Below are positions 7,842-16,270 of a stretch of DNA of 64,000 nt, in pieces. A model generated the notes under the pieces. That model was given only the letters and a program-made list of their open reading frames with translations. It searched no databases and was not told the DNA's origin. Both the position numbers and the translations under genes were made by a program. Source of the DNA: Streptomyces cirratus (GTDB lineage: Bacteria > Actinomycetota > Actinomycetes > Streptomycetales > Streptomycetaceae); the NCBI RefSeq assembly GCF_014650775.1, contig NZ_BMVP01000003.1, positions 496,001-560,000 of the forward strand. Reading direction: 5' to 3'. The first letter of the stretch is position 1. Every line of letters starts with the position of its first letter.

Positions 7842-8815
7842 CAGATGAGCTCCTTGTATGCGTCGTAGTCCGCGTCCGGTTCGCCGGTGGGGCGGTAGTG
7901 GTCGGGGTACCGGCCGCCTTCGGTCCACACCGGTTCGACGCGCAGGCCCATGCGGACCTGGTCGTAGGGGATGCCGCCGATCCGGCCGTGGAGGGCGAGG
8001 TCGGCGCCGTCGAGGGCGATGTGGGCGTAGACGTAGGGGACTTCGATGTCGAGGTTGCGGGCCTTGATGTTGACGACGCAGTACGTGGTGACGGTGCCGG
8101 CCGGGCCGACCTCGACCCGGTCGGTGGTGGCTACGCCACAGGTGGGGCAGGCGCCGCGCGGGGGTACGTACACCTTGTGGCAGGAAGGGCAGCGCTCGCC
8201 GACGGTCCGCCGCTCGGATAGGGCGTTGATGTACGCGGTCTGGGCGCGGCCGGGGCTGTAGGTGTAGTCGAGCCGGGCCTCGGCGACGATGCCGGTGACG
8301 GGCTCCGCGAACGCCCCGTCGTGCGGGGCGCCTTGGGGGTCCGCGGGGCCTTCGTGGGGCTCGAAGCAGGCGATGTCGGTGATCGCTCCGGTGCGCTGGG
8401 CGGCCCATCGGATGCGCACGCGCATGCCGGTGCGGACGGCGTCGGGGCCGGGGGCGTCGAGGGCGTGGAGGAGGGCGGTGTCGGCGCCGTCGAGCCTGAC
8501 CAGGGCCCAGGCGAAGGGGCTGTCGAGGGGCTGGTTCGGGCGCGGGTGGTCGTTCCAGGCCCAGGTGGTGACGGTGCCGGTGGTGGCGACCTGGACCAGC
8601 TCGCGGATCTCTTCGGCGGTGACGGGGTCGTACTCGACGGGCGGGACCATCACCTGGCCGGCGGTGGTCCGGACGCCGAGTACGACGCGCTCGCGCAGGC
8701 CGGTGAGGAACGCGCTCTGCACGGGCCCGAGGGACCGGGTGAAGGGAAACTCGACGACCAGGGGCGCGCGCAACACCCCGGGCGGCGACGCGGCGGCTTC
8801 TGCGGCAGCGGACAT
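7841..8815 (-). CDS. DUF35 OB-fold/zinc-ribbon partner of lipid-transfer aldolases
   Basis: A 324-residue protein with two DUF35-like OB-fold halves. Residues about 45-155 form a first OB fold (TTGTVTTWAWNDHP). Residues about 190-300 carry a zinc ribbon with Cys209, Cys212, Cys223 and Cys226 (CPSCHKVYVPPRGACPTCG) followed by a second OB fold (GTVTTYCVVNI). DUF35 proteins bind SCP-x/Ltp enzymes; in the M. tuberculosis Ltp2-ChsH2 aldolase the DUF35 domain is needed for activity. The arrangement here corresponds to Rv3521 beside ltp4 and ltp3. The ATG at 8815 is the first gene of the three-gene operon, downstream of an unusual repeat-rich gap. Confidence 0.82.
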   Translation of the reverse strand: MSAAAEAAASPPGVLRAPLVVEFPFTRSLGPVQSAFLTGLRERVVLGVRTTAGQVMVPPVEYDPVTAEEIRELVQVATTGTVTTWAWNDHPRPNQPLDSPFAWALVRLDGADTALLHALDAPGPDAVRTGMRVRIRWAAQRTGAITDIACFEPHEGPADPQGAPHDGAFAEPVTGIVAEARLDYTYSPGRAQTAYINALSERRTVGERCPSCHKVYVPPRGACPTCGVATTDRVEVGPAGTVTTYCVVNIKARNLDIEVPYVYAHIALDGADLALHGRIGGIPYDQVRMGLRVEPVWTEGGRYPDHYRPTGEPDADYDAYKELI

Positions 8816-9591
8816 GTGCGGGCTCCTGTCTGAAGGCACGACGAGTAACACCCGACCGGCCCTTGGCCGGCCGGGTCTGACGGCCGGGCCTGACGGCCGG
8901 GTCTGGCGGCCCGGCCCTTCGGCCGATCGGTCGGGGCGGGCGGTTCTGCTTCGGTCCGGCACCTCTGCCGACGGGCCACGGGCGCAGGCCGGCCCACGGC
9001 GTACCCGGCCCCGTCCCCGGCCCGCCCGGCCATCCGCCGTCCACTTGGGGGCCGGGCCCCGGGAGACCGAGGGCGGGGCCCCGGGAGTCCGGCTCTGGGG
9101 TAGCACTTCCGGCCTGGCCGGCCGTCGGCCGCCCGGGCCACCCCGGGGGTGCCGAATCCAGGCCCTCGGGTACCGGCACGTCCCGGGGCCCGGACCCCGG
9201 GACGTCCGGACGTCGGAGTACCGGGGTTCCGGCCCCGCACGGCCGGCCGCCACCCGGTGACCCGGGGGCGCCGGGGTTCCGGAGCGGCCGGCCGACCGCC
9301 ACCCGGCCACCGGGTACCGGCGACCCCTGCGCCCGGGGCCGGGCCCCAGGAACCCGCCTCCGGGGCGGCGGTTCCGTCCCTCGTCGGTCGTCCGGCGTCG
9401 GTCGTCCGGCGTCCGGCCACGGACGTACCGGCTCCCGGCTCCCGGCTCCCCGCCACGGACGTACCGGCGGCACCGGGTACCGGCGGCCCCTGGCCCGAGG
9501 TCCGGGGTATCCGGGCGGTGGGGGGGAGCGGGGCTCCGGCCGCGCCGGGCGGCCGGGCACCGGTGCCTCCGCCGTGCCGTCCCGCGGAGCG
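8816..9591. repeat. Gene-free, short-repeat-rich 776-bp gap
   Basis: No protein-like reading was found on either strand; open frames exist only because the DNA is nearly pure G/C and lacks stops. Local tandem or near-tandem units are visible: CCGGGtCTGaCGG three times (8871-8909, 13-bp period), GGGCCCCGGGAG at 9054 and 9076, GTCGGTCGTCCGGC twice in tandem (9383-9410), and GCCACGGACGTACCGGC at 9416-9432 and 9452-9468 separated by repeats of TCCCGGC. The gap separates the echA19-like stop from the DUF35 start, so it must include the operon promoter near 8816-8870 unless transcription reads through from echA19. It may be a decayed gene expanded by slippage. Confidence 0.65.
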
Positions 9592-10392
9592 TCAGGCGCG
9601 GTGGTACTGGGGCGGGCGTTTTTCCGCGAACGCACGCGCGCCCTCCTTCGCGTCCGCCGTCTCGAAGATCGGCCGGCCCCGGGTGAGTTCGGCGGCCAAG
9701 CCCTCCGTTTCCGTCAGCTCGGCCGTCTCGTACACCGAGGCCTTCACCGCCTCCACCGCCAGCGGCCCGCACGCGTTGATCCGTTCGGCGATCTCCAGCG
9801 CCTGCTCCAGCGCGGTGCCGTCCGGCACCACCCGCCCGATCAGGCCGATCCGCGCCGCCTCCGCCGCCGAGTACGGCCGGCCGGTCAGCAGCATCTCCAG
9901 CGCGTGCGTGCGCGGGATCTGCCGTGGCAGCCGTACCGTCGAGCCGCCGATCGGGAACAGGCCCCGTTTGACCTCGAAGAGCCCGAACGTGGCCCCCTCC
10001 CCCGCGACCCTGATGTCGGTCCCCTGGAGGATCTCGGTGCCGCCGGCCACGCAGTACCCCTCCACCGCCGCGATCACCGGCTTGCGCGGCCGGTGGTGGC
10101 GCAGCATCGCCTTCCAGTGCAGGTCGGGGTCGGCTTCCAGCCGGCTCCGGTAATGGTCGCCCGCCATCCCCCGCCCGGCCAGGGCCTTGAGGTCCATTCC
10201 CGCGCAGAAGTCCCCGCCGGCGCCCGTGAGGACAACCGAGCGGATGGCGTCGTCCGCGTCGGCTTCCAGCCAGCCGTCGTACAGCCCGACCAGCAGCGGC
10301 AGCGAGAGCGCGTTCTTCGCCTCCGGCCTGTTCATGGTGAGCACCAGCGTGGCGCCGTGGCGTTCCACGGTCAGGTGTTCCGTCCCACCCAT
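9592..10392 (-). CDS. echA19: Enoyl-CoA hydratase, EchA19-like
   Basis: A 266-residue crotonase. Oxyanion-hole segment 1 is DFCAGMDLKAL (61-71). Both hydratase glutamates are kept: VAGGTEILQGTDI, and FGLFEVKRGLFPIGG. It would hydrate the 2-enoyl-CoA formed by the side-chain acyl-CoA dehydrogenase. The divergent head-to-head pairing with a FadD19-like ligase mirrors the fadD19/echA19 pair of Mycobacterium tuberculosis (echA19 263 aa), which supports a steroid side-chain substrate rather than plain fatty acids. The ATG at 10392 lies 24 bp from an exact KstR-like motif. Confidence 0.82.
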   Translation of the reverse strand: MGGTEHLTVERHGATLVLTMNRPEAKNALSLPLLVGLYDGWLEADADDAIRSVVLTGAGGDFCAGMDLKALAGRGMAGDHYRSRLEADPDLHWKAMLRHHRPRKPVIAAVEGYCVAGGTEILQGTDIRVAGEGATFGLFEVKRGLFPIGGSTVRLPRQIPRTHALEMLLTGRPYSAAEAARIGLIGRVVPDGTALEQALEIAERINACGPLAVEAVKASVYETAELTETEGLAAELTRGRPIFETADAKEGARAFAEKRPPQYHRA

Positions 10393-10415
10393 TGCCGTCC
10401 TCCCGTCTGAAGACC

Positions 10416-10429
10416 TAGAACAGGTTGCA
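10416..10429. promoter_or_regulatory. KstR-like motif between echA19 and fadD19
   Basis: TAGAACAGGTTGCA matches the mycobacterial KstR consensus TnnAACnnGTTnnA at every fixed position. It lies between the two divergent genes, 24 bp from the echA19 start. KstR represses the upper cholesterol pathway in mycobacteria and rhodococci. A second exact match is at 33073-33086. Confidence 0.6.
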
Positions 10430-10453
10430 GGAGGGGAGGATGCAGTTCAATAG

Positions 10454-10476
10454 TTTTCTGACACACAGTCAGTTTT
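10454..10476. promoter_or_regulatory. Palindromic operator site 2 (CTGA-N7-TCAG)
   Basis: CTGACACACAGTCAG at 10458-10472 has perfect 5-bp arms CTGAC/GTCAG, preceded by TTTT and followed by TTTTC. The pattern is the same as at 1706-1720 and 20211-20225. It sits near the middle of the divergent echA19/fadD19 intergenic region, so one site could control both transcripts. An AT-rich tract around it is conspicuous in this GC-rich DNA. Confidence 0.65.
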
Positions 10477-10578
10477 CTTGTTGCGCGCCTTCCCAGTTGA
10501 CCGTCCCGGCGCTCTAATGACCGCCGAGCCGGCCCAGCCATGGGGTCAGCCATGGACACTTTCGGGTCAGGAGGAACG

Positions 10579-12210
10579 GTGGAGTACAACCTTGCCGACC
10601 TGTTCGAGTCGGTCGTCGACGTCGTCCCCGACCGGGAAGCCCTCGTCTACGTGGACCACCCCGGAACCGGCGCCGAGCGCCGCCTGACGTACGCGGAACT
10701 GGACGCCGCGGCGAACCGCCTAGCACACCACCTCCTCGACAACGGACTGACGGCCGGCGAACACCTGGGGCTGCACCTCTACAACGGGGTCGAGTACCTC
10801 CAGACCGTCCTGGCCTGCCTCAAGGCGCGCCTGGTGCCGGTGAACGTCAACTACCGCTACGTCGAAGAGGAGCTGGTCTACCTCTACGACGACGCCGACC
10901 TCGCCGCCCTCGTCTTCGAGGGCGAGTTCACCGAGCGGGTGGCCGCGGCGCTCCCGCAGACCGCCCGGCTCCGGCACCTCATCCGGGTCGGCGAGGCCCC
11001 CGAAGGCGCGCCGGAGCCCGCGATCGCGCCCGTGGCGTTCACGGACGCGGAGGCGGCCGGCTCCCCCGGGCGCGGCTTCCCGCCCCGCTCCCCCGACGAC
11101 CTGTTCATCATCTACACCGGCGGCACCACCGGGATGCCCAAGGGCGTCATGTGGCGGGCCGAAGACCTCTTCTTCGCGGGCCTGTTCGGCGGCGAGCCGT
11201 CGGGCGAACCGGTGAAGCGGCCGGAGGAACTGGCCGAGCGCGTCGCCGCGCGCGGCGCCGGTCTCACGTTCTTCCCCGCGCCGCCGCTGATGCACGGCAC
11301 GTCGACGCTGACCTCGTTCATCGCCTTCAACTACGGCCAGCGGGTGGTCATCCACCGCAAGTTCGCGCCCGAGGAAGTGCTGCGCACGATCGAGAAGGAG
11401 AAGGTCTCCAGTGTGTCGCTGGTGGGTGACGCGATGCTGAGGCCGCTGATCGACGCGTTGAACGGCCCGCTCAAGGGGACCGACCTGTCCTCGCTGTTCA
11501 GCGTCTCCTCGTCCGGGGCGATCATGTCGGAGACGGTGAGGGCCGAGTTCCAGCGGCTGGTGCCGCACGTGGTGCTGCTGAACAACTTCGGTTCGTCGGA
11601 GTCCGGTTCGAACGGCCGGGCGGCGAACGACTCCGGCCCGGAGAAGGGGTTCCGGCTGGAGGTCAACGACCGTACGCAGGTGGTGGACCCGGTGACGCAC
11701 GAGCCGGTGCCGGTGGGCCGGCCGGGGCGCCTGGCGCAGCGCGGGCACGTACCGCTCGGCTACTACAACGACCCCGTGAAGACGGCCGAGACCTTCTTCC
11801 GCAAGGACGGCCAGCGGTGGGTGCTGCTCGGCGACATGGCGACGGTGGACGAGAGCGGGATCGTCACCGTACTGGGGCGCGGTTCGCAGTGCATCAACAC
11901 CGGGGGCGAGAAGGTCTACCCGGAGGAGGTCGAGCAGGCGCTGAAGTCGCACCCGGACGTGTACGACGCCCTGGTCGCCGGGGTCACGGACCCGACGTGG
12001 GGCAGCCATGTGGCGGCGGTCGTCCAGGTGCGTGCGGGTGCTCCCGAGCCGACGCTGGAGGAGATCCAGGCCCATTGCCGGACCAGGCTGGCGGGGTACA
12101 AGATCCCACGCCAGCTCGTCGTCACGCCCGCGATCCAGCGTTCCCCGAGCGGCAAGGCGGACTACCGCTGGGCGAAGGCCGTGGCCACGGAGGCGGACGC
12201 CGCCCGCTGA
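10579..12210 (+). CDS. fadD19: Steroid-24/26-oate CoA ligase, FadD19-like
   Basis: A 543-residue ANL-family acyl-CoA synthetase. The AMP-binding loop reads YTGGTTGMPKGVMWR (residues about 177-191); NTGGEKVYPEEVEQAL and the C-terminal SPSGKADYRWAKA lysine motif are present. YRYVEEELVYLYDDADLAAL and the ending align with what I recall of FadD19 (about 548 aa). FadD19 activates the sterol side-chain carboxylate to its CoA thioester and is needed for C24-branched sterols. The GTG at 10579 is chosen because AGGAGG lies 4 bases upstream and the protein then begins like FadD19; ATGs at 10540 and 10552 would add low-quality residues. It is divergent from echA19. Confidence 0.85.
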   Translation: MEYNLADLFESVVDVVPDREALVYVDHPGTGAERRLTYAELDAAANRLAHHLLDNGLTAGEHLGLHLYNGVEYLQTVLACLKARLVPVNVNYRYVEEELVYLYDDADLAALVFEGEFTERVAAALPQTARLRHLIRVGEAPEGAPEPAIAPVAFTDAEAAGSPGRGFPPRSPDDLFIIYTGGTTGMPKGVMWRAEDLFFAGLFGGEPSGEPVKRPEELAERVAARGAGLTFFPAPPLMHGTSTLTSFIAFNYGQRVVIHRKFAPEEVLRTIEKEKVSSVSLVGDAMLRPLIDALNGPLKGTDLSSLFSVSSSGAIMSETVRAEFQRLVPHVVLLNNFGSSESGSNGRAANDSGPEKGFRLEVNDRTQVVDPVTHEPVPVGRPGRLAQRGHVPLGYYNDPVKTAETFFRKDGQRWVLLGDMATVDESGIVTVLGRGSQCINTGGEKVYPEEVEQALKSHPDVYDALVAGVTDPTWGSHVAAVVQVRAGAPEPTLEEIQAHCRTRLAGYKIPRQLVVTPAIQRSPSGKADYRWAKAVATEADAAR

Positions 12211-12228
12211 GGCAGGGGTGGGCGCCGG

Positions 12229-12876
12229 TCACAGGGGGTGGCCGTCGGGACCGGTCCGGTCGGCCTGCGTGGAGAACTTCGAGAGGAAGACGTCGTACCA
12301 GCCGTCGCCCCTTCTGGTCATCGTCGCGCCGTCCTGCCAGATCCCGTTGTCGGACCACCACTGGCTGTCGTACGGGTCGCCCTGGTTCTGGTGGACGTTG
12401 TGCACGCCCGGGCCGCCGTGGTCGAACGGCTCCCCCCAGACGAGGACGGGGCGGCCGGGTACGAGGAGGGGCTCCAGCGCCCGGGAGGCTTCGAGGCAGG
12501 AGCCCGAGACCCAGGGGTGCGGGGGGCTGAGCCGGTCGAGGAGCGCGCGCAGCCGGGCGGGCGTGCGGCCGGACCGGTCGGCGAGCGCGGGGTGGCGCTG
12601 GAAGTCGATGGCGCCGGATCCCGAGGTGCGGGCGAGGTCGTGGTAGCCCGGCAGGAGCGCGGAGGCCGGTTCGAGCACCGAGGCGGCGAGGGTGAGGACC
12701 TTCCACTGCACGCCGATGGCGGAGTGCTTGCTGTCGACGTCGACGGCGCAGCGGTAGCGGCCGTCGGGTGCGTCCACCTCCAGGTTGACGTGGAACCAGC
12801 GGCCCTGCGTATCGGGTTCGTCGCGGAAGTGGCGGTGCAGCGTTCCGCACAGCACCCCGTAGTCGGCGAGCGGCAT
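12229..12876 (-). CDS. DUF2278 family protein
   Basis: A 215-residue protein starting MPLADYGVLCGTLHRHFRDE, the standard DUF2278 opening. It contains WFHVNLEVDAPDGRYRCAVD, HNVHQNQGDPYDSQWWSDNG and DGWYDVFLSKFSTQ, all characteristic blocks of the family. Function is unknown; the conserved His/Asp/Asn blocks suggest a metal or nucleotide site. The ATG at 12876 is chosen by family alignment although no good ribosome site precedes it. The gene is convergent with the fadD19-like gene, 18 bp between stops. Confidence 0.82.
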   Translation of the reverse strand: MPLADYGVLCGTLHRHFRDEPDTQGRWFHVNLEVDAPDGRYRCAVDVDSKHSAIGVQWKVLTLAASVLEPASALLPGYHDLARTSGSGAIDFQRHPALADRSGRTPARLRALLDRLSPPHPWVSGSCLEASRALEPLLVPGRPVLVWGEPFDHGGPGVHNVHQNQGDPYDSQWWSDNGIWQDGATMTRRGDGWYDVFLSKFSTQADRTGPDGHPL

Positions 12877-12999
12877 GCGGCCAGTGAACCACCGACGGAC
12901 CCGGTGGTGGCGACGGCGCGGGCCGTCCGCACCTGACGGCGGCGAGATCACCGATCACTCGTTCGAGCCATTGCTTCAGCCGACGGTCTCCGGCAGGCT

Positions 13000-13020
13000 A
13001 CCGAATGATCGGTCGGTTCG
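13000..13020. promoter_or_regulatory. Imperfect palindrome upstream of paaK-like gene
   Basis: ACCGA-at-GATC-gg-TCGGT is centred on GATC, with 5-bp matching outer arms, about 20 bp before the ligase start. Its form is that of a TetR-family operator. The motif differs from the CTGA-N7-TCAG sites, so a separate regulator is likely. Confidence 0.4.
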
Positions 13021-13039
13021 TTCACGATGGGGTGAGGAC

Positions 13040-14356
13040 ATGTCGGACTTCGCAGGCGAGGAGCGGGATCAGGGCGAGCTGCTGAGCGGTGACGAGCTCG
13101 CGGCCCTCCAGCTGAGCCGGTTGCGGGCCACCTTGCACCGCGTCTACGAACGCGTGCCCTTCTACCGGCAGGCCTTCGACAAGGCCGGTGTGCACCCCGA
13201 CGACTGCCGTTCCCTCGCCGACCTCTCCCTCTTCCCCTTCACCACGAAGGCCGACCTTCGCGACCAGTACCCCTTCGGGATGTTCGCCGTCCCCCGCCCG
13301 GAGGTCCGGCGCATCCACGCCTCCAGCGGAACCACCGGCCGCCCGACGGTGGTGGGGTACACCGAGGGTGACCTGTCCACCTGGGCGGACGTCGTGGCCC
13401 GCTCCATCCGCGCGGCGGGCGGCCGGCCGGGGCAGGTCGTGCACATCGCCTACGGGTACGGCCTGTTCACCGGCGGCCTCGGCGCGCACTACGGCGCCGA
13501 ACGGCTCGGCTGTACGGTCGTGCCCGCTTCCGGGGGCATGACGGACCGGCAGGTCCGGCTGATCCAGGACTTCCGGCCGGGGGTCATCATGGTGACCCCC
13601 TCCTACATGCTGACGTTGCTGGACGAGATGGAGCGCCAGGGGATCGACCCGCGCTCGACCTCTCTGCGTACGGGGATCTTCGGCGCGGAGCCGTGGACGG
13701 AGGAGATGCGCCGGGAGATCGAGGACCGGCTCGGCATCGACGCCGTCGACATCTACGGCCTGTCGGAGGTGATGGGCCCCGGGGTGGCGCAGGAGCACGC
13801 TTCGACGAAGGACGGGCTCCACATCTGGGAGGACCACTTCTATCCGGAGGTGGTCGACCCGCTCACCGGGGCGGTACTGCCGGACGGCGAGCCGGGGGAG
13901 CTCGTCTTCACCTCGCTCACGAAGGAGGCCATGCCCGTCATCCGCTACCGCACCCGGGATCTGACGCGGCTGCTCCCGGGCACCGCCCGGCCGGCCTTCC
14001 GCCGGATGGAGAAGATCACGGGCCGCAGCGACGACATGATCATCCTGCGCGGGGTCAACCTGTACCCCACCCAGATCGAGGAGATCCTGCTCCGCGTCCC
14101 GGCCCTGGCCCCGCACTTCCAGCTCCGGCTGACCCGGGAGGGCCGGCTGGACGCGCTGACCGTCCGGGTGGAGGCCCGTCGCGATGCCGATGCCGCTCAG
14201 CGGGAGGCGGCAGCCGCCGCGGTGGTCAGAGCCGTGAAGGAGGGGGTCGGGGTATCGGTCGGGGTCGAGGTGGTCGATCCGGAGACGCTGGAACGGTCGG
14301 TCGGCAAGATCAAGCGGATCCGGGACCTGCGGGGGGAGCCGCCGATACGCCCCTGA
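13040..14356 (+). CDS. paaK: Phenylacetate-CoA ligase (PaaK-type)
   Basis: A 438-residue PaaK-type adenylate-forming enzyme. The ATP loop is ASSGTTGRPTVVGYT (about residues 95-109); IYGLSEVMGPGVAQE and ITGRSDDMIILRGVNLYPTQIEE carry the later nucleotide and hinge motifs. It converts phenylacetate or a related aryl acid to its CoA ester with ATP. Length and motifs are normal. The start ATG at 13040 has GAGG very close and GGGG 7 bases upstream. No paaABCDE or paaZ genes accompany it, so it is an isolated ligase, perhaps feeding a pathway elsewhere. A palindrome lies just upstream. Confidence 0.85.
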   Translation: MSDFAGEERDQGELLSGDELAALQLSRLRATLHRVYERVPFYRQAFDKAGVHPDDCRSLADLSLFPFTTKADLRDQYPFGMFAVPRPEVRRIHASSGTTGRPTVVGYTEGDLSTWADVVARSIRAAGGRPGQVVHIAYGYGLFTGGLGAHYGAERLGCTVVPASGGMTDRQVRLIQDFRPGVIMVTPSYMLTLLDEMERQGIDPRSTSLRTGIFGAEPWTEEMRREIEDRLGIDAVDIYGLSEVMGPGVAQEHASTKDGLHIWEDHFYPEVVDPLTGAVLPDGEPGELVFTSLTKEAMPVIRYRTRDLTRLLPGTARPAFRRMEKITGRSDDMIILRGVNLYPTQIEEILLRVPALAPHFQLRLTREGRLDALTVRVEARRDADAAQREAAAAAVVRAVKEGVGVSVGVEVVDPETLERSVGKIKRIRDLRGEPPIRP

Positions 14357-14461
14357 CCGCCGCCGGCGAGCGGTGCGGGTCAGCCGCGCGGACGTGGGAA
14401 ATCCACCCCTTCGGGCCGTTTTCACCGGCGCCTACGAGGCAATCGGGGTGCGGCCGGGTAG

Positions 14462-15325
14462 GTGAAGGGTGTGACCTCGAAGCCCCGGCCGCCGCACGAC
14501 CGGCTCCGGGCCTCCCTCGTCGGGCTGGCCTGGAGCCGGGGGCGCCAGATGGAGCTGATGCACCGCGCGATGGGCTTCGCGGCCCTGGGCTTCTTGACCC
14601 TCGTACCGCTGCTCGTGGTCGTCGCGGCCGCCGCACCCGGCTCCGGTTCCGGCTTCGGCCGCTGGCTGGGGCAGGCCCTCGGGGTGACGGAGTCCTCGCG
14701 GGCCCGGGTCGAGATGCTGTTCAGCGCCGCCGACCTGGCGCTGGAGCGGACCACCGCCTTCGGTCTGGCCGCGCTCGCCGTGTTCGGCCTGACGTTCGGC
14801 TCGGCGGTCCAGACCGGCTACGAGAAGGTGTGGGACCTTCCCACCGCCCGCTGGCACACCATGTGGCGCCACGTCATCTGGCTCGCCCTGCTCGTCTGCT
14901 ACCTCGCCGTCCTCGTCGAGATCCCCGCCCCCTCGAAGAGCGTGGTCGGCACCGCCGTCGGCACCGTCAGCGACCTCATCGGCACGGTCCTCTTCTTCTG
15001 GACCTCCCAACGCCTCCTGCTGGGCGGCCGGGTCCGCTGGCGCGCCCTGTTCCCGGGCGCGGTCGCCACCAGCATCGGCCTGCTGGGCCTGCGCGTCTTC
15101 TCCCAGCTGGTCTTCTCCCCGCTGATCGCGTCCAGCGCCGTCACGTACGGGCCGTTCGGCACCCTCCTGGTGGTCCAGTCCTGGCTGGTCGGTGTCGGCT
15201 TCGTCGTCTACGGCGGCTCCCTCGTCGGCCGCCTGGCCCACGAACGGCTCACCCTGCGCAGGCTGCGCAGGTCCGGCATGGCCACCGAGGAGGGACCGGA
15301 TTCGCATGGTCCGAGAACCGACTGA
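14462..15325 (+). CDS. YihY/BrkB-family membrane protein
   Basis: A 287-residue integral membrane protein with about five hydrophobic helices, including GFLTLVPLLVVVAAAA, IWLALLVCYLAVLVEI and VVQSWLVGVGFVVYGGSLVG. MELMHRAMGFAALGFLTLVPLL fits the YihY/BrkB N-terminal helix. The family has no settled function; older annotations as ribonuclease BN are wrong. The start could be the GTG at 14462 or the GTG at 14471, the latter immediately after GAAGGGT. It lies 105 bp after the paaK-like gene, and the last residues are charged and cytoplasmic. Confidence 0.75.
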   Translation: MKGVTSKPRPPHDRLRASLVGLAWSRGRQMELMHRAMGFAALGFLTLVPLLVVVAAAAPGSGSGFGRWLGQALGVTESSRARVEMLFSAADLALERTTAFGLAALAVFGLTFGSAVQTGYEKVWDLPTARWHTMWRHVIWLALLVCYLAVLVEIPAPSKSVVGTAVGTVSDLIGTVLFFWTSQRLLLGGRVRWRALFPGAVATSIGLLGLRVFSQLVFSPLIASSAVTYGPFGTLLVVQSWLVGVGFVVYGGSLVGRLAHERLTLRRLRRSGMATEEGPDSHGPRTD

Positions 15326-15392
15326 CGCCGCGGGCCACACCGGTGCGAGGATCGGCGTGATCCAGTAACACCAGTCACTCGCAGGGGGATTG

Positions 15393-16256
15393 ATGAGTAC
15401 GCAGTTTCCGACGGGCGCACCCGAGGGCCGCGTCTGGCTGATCACCGGGGCGTCCTCCGGGTTCGGCCTGATCCTGGCCGAGGCCGCGCTGGCCGCCGGC
15501 GACACGGTCGTCGCGGCCGCCCGCCGCACCGGCACCCTCAACGCCCTGGCGGCCGAGCACCCCGGCCGGCTCGTCCCGCTGGCCCTGGACGTGACGGACA
15601 CCGCCCGCGCCGAGGAGGCCGTCGGCGGGGTCGTGGACCGCTTCGGCCGCATCGACGTGCTGGTCAACAACGCCGGGCGGGGCCTGGTCGGCGCCGTGGA
15701 GGAGGCGAGCGACACCGAACTCCGCGAGCTGATGGACCTGCACTTCTTCGGCCCGGCGGCGCTCCTGCGCGCCGCGCTCCCCCACATGCGCTCACGCAAG
15801 TCCGGGGCCGTCGTGCAGATGAGCAGCATGGGCGGGCGGCTGGCCTTCCCGGGCGTCGGGGCCTACTGCGCGACGAAGTTCGCCCTGGAGGGCCTGACCG
15901 AGGCGCTCGCCGCCGAGGTGGCCCCCTTCGGGATCAAGGTGTTGATCGTGGAACCCGGGTCGTTCCGGACGAGCTTCGCGGGCGGCGGTGCGCTGCGGTC
16001 CACCACCCCGCTCCCCGCCTACGAGGACATCGTCGGCCCCGTGCGGGTCGGGCTCCCGGCGAGCGACGGCCACCAGCCCGGGGACCCCGTCAAGGCGGTC
16101 GCCGCGATCCTCGCCGCCCTGGACGCCCCGCAGACCCCGCTGCGCCTGGTGCTGGGCAATGACGCCGTCGAGTTCATCCGGGCCCACGCGGACGCCGTGC
16201 GCGCCGAGGCCGACGTCTGGGAGTCCGTCAGCCGCGGCACGGACTTCGACGCCTGA
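15393..16256 (+). CDS. Short-chain dehydrogenase/reductase
   Basis: A 287-residue classical SDR. The NAD(P) motif is LITGASSGFG (14-23), VNNAGRG follows, the catalytic serine is in QMSSMGG and the active site is YCATK. An Arg-rich AAARRTG after beta-2 suggests NADP(H) preference. The long C-terminal part after PGSFRT fits the extended SDR group acting on bulky alcohols or ketones. The ATG at 15393 has GGGGGA 5 to 10 bases upstream. The substrate is unknown; proximity to steroid genes is suggestive only. A very strong hairpin terminates the gene. Confidence 0.83.
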   Translation: MSTQFPTGAPEGRVWLITGASSGFGLILAEAALAAGDTVVAAARRTGTLNALAAEHPGRLVPLALDVTDTARAEEAVGGVVDRFGRIDVLVNNAGRGLVGAVEEASDTELRELMDLHFFGPAALLRAALPHMRSRKSGAVVQMSSMGGRLAFPGVGAYCATKFALEGLTEALAAEVAPFGIKVLIVEPGSFRTSFAGGGALRSTTPLPAYEDIVGPVRVGLPASDGHQPGDPVKAVAAILAALDAPQTPLRLVLGNDAVEFIRAHADAVRAEADVWESVSRGTDFDA

Positions 16257-16270
16257 CGCCGCCACCCACC

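Noticed and set aside
9149..10153. Plus-strand open frame of 334 codons over the repeat-rich gap and echA19
   Set aside because: It has Pro/Gly/Arg-rich composition with no domain, and its second half is antisense to the enoyl-CoA hydratase.
10540..10578. ATG starts at 10540 or 10552 for the FadD19-like gene
   Set aside because: Neither has a ribosome site comparable with AGGAGG before the GTG at 10579, and the added residues do not match the family.
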